From positions 4,179,501 to 4,243,500 of the forward strand of contig NZ_CP020370.1 in NCBI RefSeq assembly GCF_002813775.1: a stretch of DNA of 64,000 nt, in the 5' to 3' direction. Below the pieces are notes generated by a model. That model had not been told where the DNA came from. It did no database searches and saw only the letters and a program-made list of their open reading frames with translations. This document shows, one piece after another, positions 59,728 to 64,000 of the stretch. The stretch comes from Candidatus Thiodictyon syntrophicum (GTDB lineage Bacteria; Pseudomonadota; Gammaproteobacteria; Chromatiales; Chromatiaceae). Numbering within the stretch: position 1 is the first letter of the stretch; every line of letters starts with the position of its first letter. The position numbers were made by a program, and so were the translations under genes.

Positions 59728-61735
59728 CCGCAAAGTCGCCTTGGTGATTGACCACCGCCCAGGCGGTCTGCGTGGCGGTGTCGATGCCGTAGGTCCCGAG
59801 CGTATCGCCGTGGACATAGGGCCCCTGAACGAAGCTCCCCGCGCCGCCGTCGTTCGCCGCCACCGCGTTGACCCAATTGCCCTCGGCGTCGCGGGTGGCG
59901 AGACCGAACAGACCGCTCGCGAACTGCTGGGCGCTGATGCCCGTTGGTTGGTAGCTCAGCGAGAGCACGTAGGTGTCGGTCCGATCGCTCTTCAGTTTGA
60001 ACTGATATCCGGAAGGCGCGGCCGTCGCGGTCGCGGGGACCGCGAAGTCAGTGGCTAGACTGTCGTGCAGGCCCCAGAGGGTCAGGATATCGCTGGCCGT
60101 GCCGCCGGCCCGCGGCGCCCAGCCGGTATCCACGGTCTTCGCCAGGGCACGGTTGCTGTAGTCCTTGCCCGTGGCGGCGTTGGTGCCCTCCACAATGGCC
60201 ATCCGAGTCCCGACGTAACCGGTTTCGCCATTGCGGACGGCCGTGGTGGTGTCGTCGGTCAGCGCGAGGCTCGCGCCCTGCTCAACGACGACCTCCTTGC
60301 CGTTCAGGCTGTACCCGAAGCTTTCCCGCTTGGTGAAGGTATAGGGGATGACATCGTCCGTCAGGTTGCAGTCACCGTCGCAGCCATTAGGGGAGGCATA
60401 GGCGTCGACGTTGACCCGCGGACCATCCACGGTGACGATGTAGTAACCGACGGTGAAGAGTTCCTGGGCGATCTGCCGCTCACGCGAACGCCACGCCTGG
60501 GCCGCAAGCCCGGTCGCGATGGGTGGGATGTAGAACTTGTAGCTGTTGGAGGCGGCAATGATGTTCTGCACCTTCGAGAGGCCGTCCGGGCTGGTGACGA
60601 TGGCCCGGTTGTGCAGGTGGTCGTGGCCCCCAGTGTGATAGCGTACCCCGTTATTCTGGAGATAGGCCATGTAACTGTTGGTCAAGGGCCAAGTGGTCGC
60701 GGCAGCGGCATCGGGATTGGTGCTGTTGAACAGGTTATCGTTGTGGTTCGCGGTGATCAGCCCCTTGTGGGCAAACACAAAGGCATGAGACAGACGCGGC
60801 TGGGCGGCGAGCCGCGCGCCGACCCAGTCGACGTCCGTTTGGTTCAGATTCGAGTGCGCCGTGCCGCTGGGTTTGGTGAACTGGTCGACCAGGACGAACC
60901 GCGCGTTGTTGTAGTCGAAGGAATAGGTGAGCCCTTCGAGGGTCGGTTCGGTGGCGAAATTCGACCCGACGGTGAAGTTCGTCCCGGTATTGACCGGTGC
61001 CGCACCGTAATAGGTCGTCGCGATGCGCGCGTTATCCGGCGTCTGATTATTCACGCCGGTCTGGGTCTGGGGAAAGACCCGCTGGAACTCGCCGGCCGCG
61101 CTCGCCGAACTCTCGTGGTTGCCGCGCAACGGATAGAAGCCGATGCCGGCGTTGTACAGGGCCTGGGCAAAGGCGGCCCGGACATCCAGGTTGACGTTGT
61201 TGGTACCGGGGGTGTCGGTCAGGTCCCCGACCTGCACCACGAACTTCACGCCGTGTCCGATAAACTGCTGATTCAAGTGATTGATCACATTGACCGCGAC
61301 GTTCGGGTTCTTGACGGGCGCGGGCGAGTTCGGCCACTGGGTGTCGCCCATGATGCCGAAGCTCCAGGGCGCCGCCGGGACTGTCGGTGCCCAGACGATG
61401 ATGACCAGCGCCGCCGCGCCGGCCGTGTTGAACCACGTCGGTGTCTTCATTTCTTCTGCTCGGTGGGTGACATTCAAGGATTGCGCCCGCTCACCGGACA
61501 CCTTTGCGGGCCCTGGGGGCTGCCACGGACCCGGCGTTACTCAAGCCGCAGCAGCCTAAGCGCCCAACGTTACACGGTGGTTCCGGAATGGTGACAGGAT
61601 GGTGACAACCACTGCCCCCAGGTTGGTTGAGAGCCCGGCCGCGCACGACGCCGATGGTAACCAAGGTGTCATCAAGATCATCGATAATGCCGTTAGTCCT
61701 GTCCGTTGGCTCCCAGTCATTTGGAACCTCGCTTT

Positions 61736-62989
61736 GTGACTCCTCTGGTAACTCTTCGCGCCCCTGCTGCACACGAACGCCCGTGGCGCCCGCCGGCGCC
61801 GCGTGCGACGACGCCGGCCATAAGAACCGTCGATTTGATCTGGTTCAACGCCGGCGGCGGACACCGTGCTGCGGCGCAGGCGCTGGAGCAGGCGATCCGT
61901 GATCAGCGGCGGCCCTGGCAGGTGCGCAAGATCAACCTGATGCAGGTGCTGGACCCGAACAAGCGCTTTCTACGTGTGACCGGGATGGAGCCCGAGGACC
62001 TCTACAACATGCGCCTGGCGACCGGCTTCACGCTGGGTCTGGCCCAGGAACTCAAGCTGTTTCAAGGTCTGATCCGCTTGGGCCATGCCCGCCTGGTGCG
62101 GCGCCTGGCGCGCCATTGGCAGACGACCAGGCCCGATCTGGTCGTGTCCCTGATCCCCAACTTCAACCGCGCCTTGCACGACAGCCTGGCGCTCGCGTGC
62201 CCGGGCGTACCCTTCGTGACGGTGCTCACCGACATGGCCGATCATCCGCCCCACTTCTGGATCGAGCCGGACCTGGCGCAGCACCTGGTGTGCGGTACCG
62301 ACCATGCAGTCGCGCAGGCGCTGGCCGCCGGCTGCAAGCCGCAGCGCGTGCATCGCAGCAGCGGCATGATCCTACGCCCCGACTTCTATGCCCAGAGGCC
62401 CATCGAGCGGACCGCCGAGCGGCGGCGACTGGGGCTCGACGCGGACACGCCGACCGGCCTGGTGTTGTTCGGCGGCACCGGTTCCGGGGCAATGTTGGCG
62501 ATCGCCAGGCGCCTGCCCGACACCCCCTTGATCCTGCTGTGCGGTCGCAATACCAAGCTCGCCAAGGCGTTGCGGGACCAGCCGGCCCGGGCGCCGCGCG
62601 TCGTGGTCGGTTTTACGACCGAGGTGGCACGCTGGATGCGTCTGGCCGATTTCTTCATCGGCAAGCCCGGGCCGGGCAGCCTGAGCGAGGCGGTGCAGCA
62701 AGGGCTACCGGTGATCGTGACCCGCAACCCCTGGACCATGCCGCAGGAGCGCTGGAACACGCAGTGGGTGCGCGAGCATGGCCTGGGCGTGGTTCATCGC
62801 AGTTTCTGGACCGTGCAGGCGGCGGTCGAGGAAATCACGCGGCACCTGCCCGACTACCAGGCGCGCGTGCGCCGGATCGACAATAGCGCCGTCTTCGAGG
62901 TGCCGCGGATTCTCGCCGGCATCCTTGCGCAAGCCCCGACCGCAACCCGCGGCGAGCGTCCGGTCGCGATGCGGGCGGCGAGCGGGTGA
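61736..62989 (+). CDS. MGDG-synthase/MurG-like glycosyltransferase
   Basis: A 417-aa GT28-type enzyme; a GTG at 61736 is taken as the start. The N-terminal domain has the acceptor-loop motif LIWFNAGGGHRAAAQALEQAI seen in monogalactosyl-diacylglycerol synthases and UgtP. LVVSLIPNFNRAL and VLTDMADHPPHFWIEP follow. The donor-sugar domain has VLFGGTGSGAML, CGRNTKLAKAL, VVVGFTTEVARWM and FFIGKPGPGSLSEAVQQGLPVIV. It most likely makes a glycosyl-diacylglycerol at the inner membrane from UDP-sugar. Substrates cannot be read from sequence. Together with btaBA it suggests membranes partly built of phosphorus-free lipids. Confidence 0.85.
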   Translation: MTPLVTLRAPAAHERPWRPPAPRATTPAIRTVDLIWFNAGGGHRAAAQALEQAIRDQRRPWQVRKINLMQVLDPNKRFLRVTGMEPEDLYNMRLATGFTLGLAQELKLFQGLIRLGHARLVRRLARHWQTTRPDLVVSLIPNFNRALHDSLALACPGVPFVTVLTDMADHPPHFWIEPDLAQHLVCGTDHAVAQALAAGCKPQRVHRSSGMILRPDFYAQRPIERTAERRRLGLDADTPTGLVLFGGTGSGAMLAIARRLPDTPLILLCGRNTKLAKALRDQPARAPRVVVGFTTEVARWMRLADFFIGKPGPGSLSEAVQQGLPVIVTRNPWTMPQERWNTQWVREHGLGVVHRSFWTVQAAVEEITRHLPDYQARVRRIDNSAVFEVPRILAGILAQAPTATRGERPVAMRAASG

Positions 62990-63083
62990 GCAAATCGATA
63001 CCCTGTTCGCCGCCTCCGGCGCGAAGGCACAAGGCCCCATCCGGCGCGGCCGCCTCACCCTCATCAAGCATGGAGCGCGCCCA

Positions 63084-63890
63084 TTACGTGCCCGCCGCCG
63101 GCCTCCCGCGGGTCAGCCGCCACCAGACCAGGGCGATCACCCCGACGACCAGGGCGGCCAGGGTCGCCGCGGCCGTCCAGGGGCTGATCCTGCGGATCAA
63201 GCCGATCATGGCATACAGGTGCTCGTCCAGGTAGTAGACCCCGAACCCCCAGACACCCACCCACAGGGCCGCCCCCACCAGGGTGAAGAGGGCGAAGCGC
63301 GGCCAGGGCATCTCAAGGACCCCGGCGGCGATGCTGAGCAACTGCCGCGGCCCGTCGATGAAGCGGCCGAAGACGACCAGCCAGCCGCCCCAGCGGGCGA
63401 AGCCGGCATCGACCCGTGCCAGCCGCTCCGCGTTGAACCCCCAGCGAGCCAGCAGCACCCGCCCGCCCCGGCGGCCAATCACATAGCCCAGGGCATTGCC
63501 GAGCACCGAGGCCAGATAGGTGACCAGCAGCAGCCACCCGATCCGCAGCCGCGGGTGCGCGGCTGCATCCAGGGCCGCGACCACCAGCAGCGTCTGTCCG
63601 GGCGTCGGCACCCCGGCCCCCTCTGCGCCCACGACCAGCGCGACCGCCGCGTAGCCGTAACGGTCGAGCCACGGCTGGACGCGGGCGATATCGTGTTGCA
63701 GGTCCCGCTCGAGGCGGCGGTGGAACGTCGCGTCCGCTGCCGTGCCCGCGGGGGGCGCGGCGGCAGGGGCTGGCGCCGTGTCGGCCGCCTGGTCCGCCAG
63801 GGCCGCCGGGCTCAGCCAGGACCCCAGCAGCAGGGGTAACAGCAAGGCCAGGCGGATCGGGAGTCGCTGATTACGCGTCATTGGGGTCAC
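63084..63890 (-). CDS. DedA/SNARE-associated family membrane protein
   Basis: A 268-aa protein (GTG at 63890, or ATG three codons later). After a signal-like first helix (LALLLPLLLGSWLSPAALA) and a Pro/Ala-rich linker come the DedA features: GYAAVALVVGAEGAGVPTPGQTLLVVA, LLVTYLASVLGNALGYVIGRRGG, ARWGGWLVVFGRFIDGPRQLLSIAAGVLEMPWPRFALFTLVGAALW and a final membrane helix. DedA proteins are lipid-carrier flippases (for example of undecaprenyl phosphate or phospholipids). The extra N-terminal signal and linker are unusual. Its start overlaps the end of the next gene upstream, so they are co-transcribed. Confidence 0.88.
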   Translation of the reverse strand: MTPMTRNQRLPIRLALLLPLLLGSWLSPAALADQAADTAPAPAAAPPAGTAADATFHRRLERDLQHDIARVQPWLDRYGYAAVALVVGAEGAGVPTPGQTLLVVAALDAAAHPRLRIGWLLLVTYLASVLGNALGYVIGRRGGRVLLARWGFNAERLARVDAGFARWGGWLVVFGRFIDGPRQLLSIAAGVLEMPWPRFALFTLVGAALWVGVWGFGVYYLDEHLYAMIGLIRRISPWTAAATLAALVVGVIALVWWRLTRGRPAAGT

Positions 63891-64000
63891 CTTGGGGCGG
63901 GGCCGCCGGGCTGAGCGCGGCTGGGGTCGGGGTCCGATCGTGAAACAGGATCTTACCCCGGCGGCTGGTTAAGATGCCGAAGTCATCGGGCAGGTAGCCC
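63871..64000 (-). CDS. C-terminal end of an unidentified protein
   Basis: The frame enters from the right edge and reads GYLPDDFGILTSRRGKILFH, then a Pro/Ala-rich tail ending PQGDPNDA, with the stop at 63871-63873. It overlaps the DedA start by 20 nt. Too little remains to name a family. Confidence 0.5.
   Translation of the reverse strand, partial: GYLPDDFGILTSRRGKILFHDRTPTPAALSPAAPPQGDPNDA

Larger units (their letters stand above)
57949..61447 (-). pseudogene. secreted calcineurin-like phosphoesterase split by ISKra4-type element
   Basis: The gene starts MKTPTWFNTAGAAALVIIVW at 61447 with a signal peptide. The five metallophosphoesterase motifs are intact: FGIMGDTQW, VVQVGDLTD, PLRGNHESS, VFAHKG and YHTGGHDHLHNR, i.e. 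a di-metal phosphatase acting outside the cytoplasm. After GDF the frame meets the IS at 59727. Removing 58343-59727 and one CCGCAAAG copy continues it as AVADFAKGSPQLYALIASKA and on to LYNQFR at 57949, giving about 701 aa. In the present state a product would be cut after the catalytic part with a short IS-encoded tail (AGVRP). Confidence 0.92.

Overview
The window looks like chromosomal DNA of a GC-rich gammaproteobacterium, most likely an anoxygenic phototroph of the purple sulfur type (Chromatiaceae). That placement is an inference from a proteobacterial phosphoribulokinase, a PAS-GAF-PHY bacteriophytochrome, PEP-CTERM protein sorting, betaine-lipid genes, abundant DUF29/DUF2934-type genes, and a very heavy load of insertion sequences and palindromic repeats. 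I cannot name the species.

Layout. 0-2.3 kb: start of an exported protein and a frameshifted ISAs1-type transposase carrying an N-terminal DruA-like (DUF4338) domain. 2.3-3.8 kb: a membrane protein and phosphoribulokinase. 4-5.5 kb: an IS607-type element with a wrecked tnpA and an intact TnpB. 5.5-16 kb: a signalling block with a hybrid kinase, two GGDEF-EAL proteins, and a PAS/GAF kinase that carries a frameshift and overlaps the second GGDEF-EAL gene (TGATG). 16-26 kb: a mosaic of low-GC genes with a convincing integron attC-like site, a brnT toxin-antitoxin pair ending on a second attC core, a group II intron remnant, a truncated hipBA pair, and five IS copies, including an unusual 572-aa transposase element inserted cleanly in an IS110 gene. 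26.7-29 kb: hemerythrin and IS630. 29-33.5 kb: bacteriophytochrome, a phosphoacceptor-domain-only kinase fragment and a FixJ-type regulator. 33.5-37.2 kb: small genes, truncated cytochrome b561 and a di-haem cytochrome c peroxidase. 37.5-40.6 kb: btaBA (betaine lipid) and phoU. 40.6-43.5 kb: a periplasmic protein, a hydrolase remnant and a DUF29 gene split by an IS. 43.5-55.6 kb: the most interesting block, a minus-strand operon encoding an HTH-SNF2 helicase with a C-terminal DUF3883-like domain, an AAA ATPase, a 90-aa protein, a DUF1156 DNA methyltransferase and a DUF499 ATPase, followed by DUF29. By gene content this is a DNA-modification-type anti-phage system related in style to DISARM/helicase-methylase-ATPase systems. 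56-61.5 kb: a secreted protein, a PEP-CTERM protein and a secreted metallophosphoesterase gene split by an ISKra4-type element. 61.7-64 kb: an MGDG-synthase-like glycosyltransferase, a DedA protein and the end of one more gene.

Working together. BtaA/BtaB, PhoU and the diacylglycerol-glycosyltransferase-like protein fit a phosphate-sparing lipid theme. The phytochrome, DHp-only protein and FixJ-like regulator fit a red/far-red light phosphorelay. The 43.5-55.6 kb genes overlap or abut and probably act as one restriction-like system; its last gene has been broken by an IS and its DUF499 gene is separated from the methylase by about 310 bp of repeats. Exact target duplications allow three disrupted genes (DUF29, IS110 transposase, metallophosphoesterase) to be reconstructed in frame.
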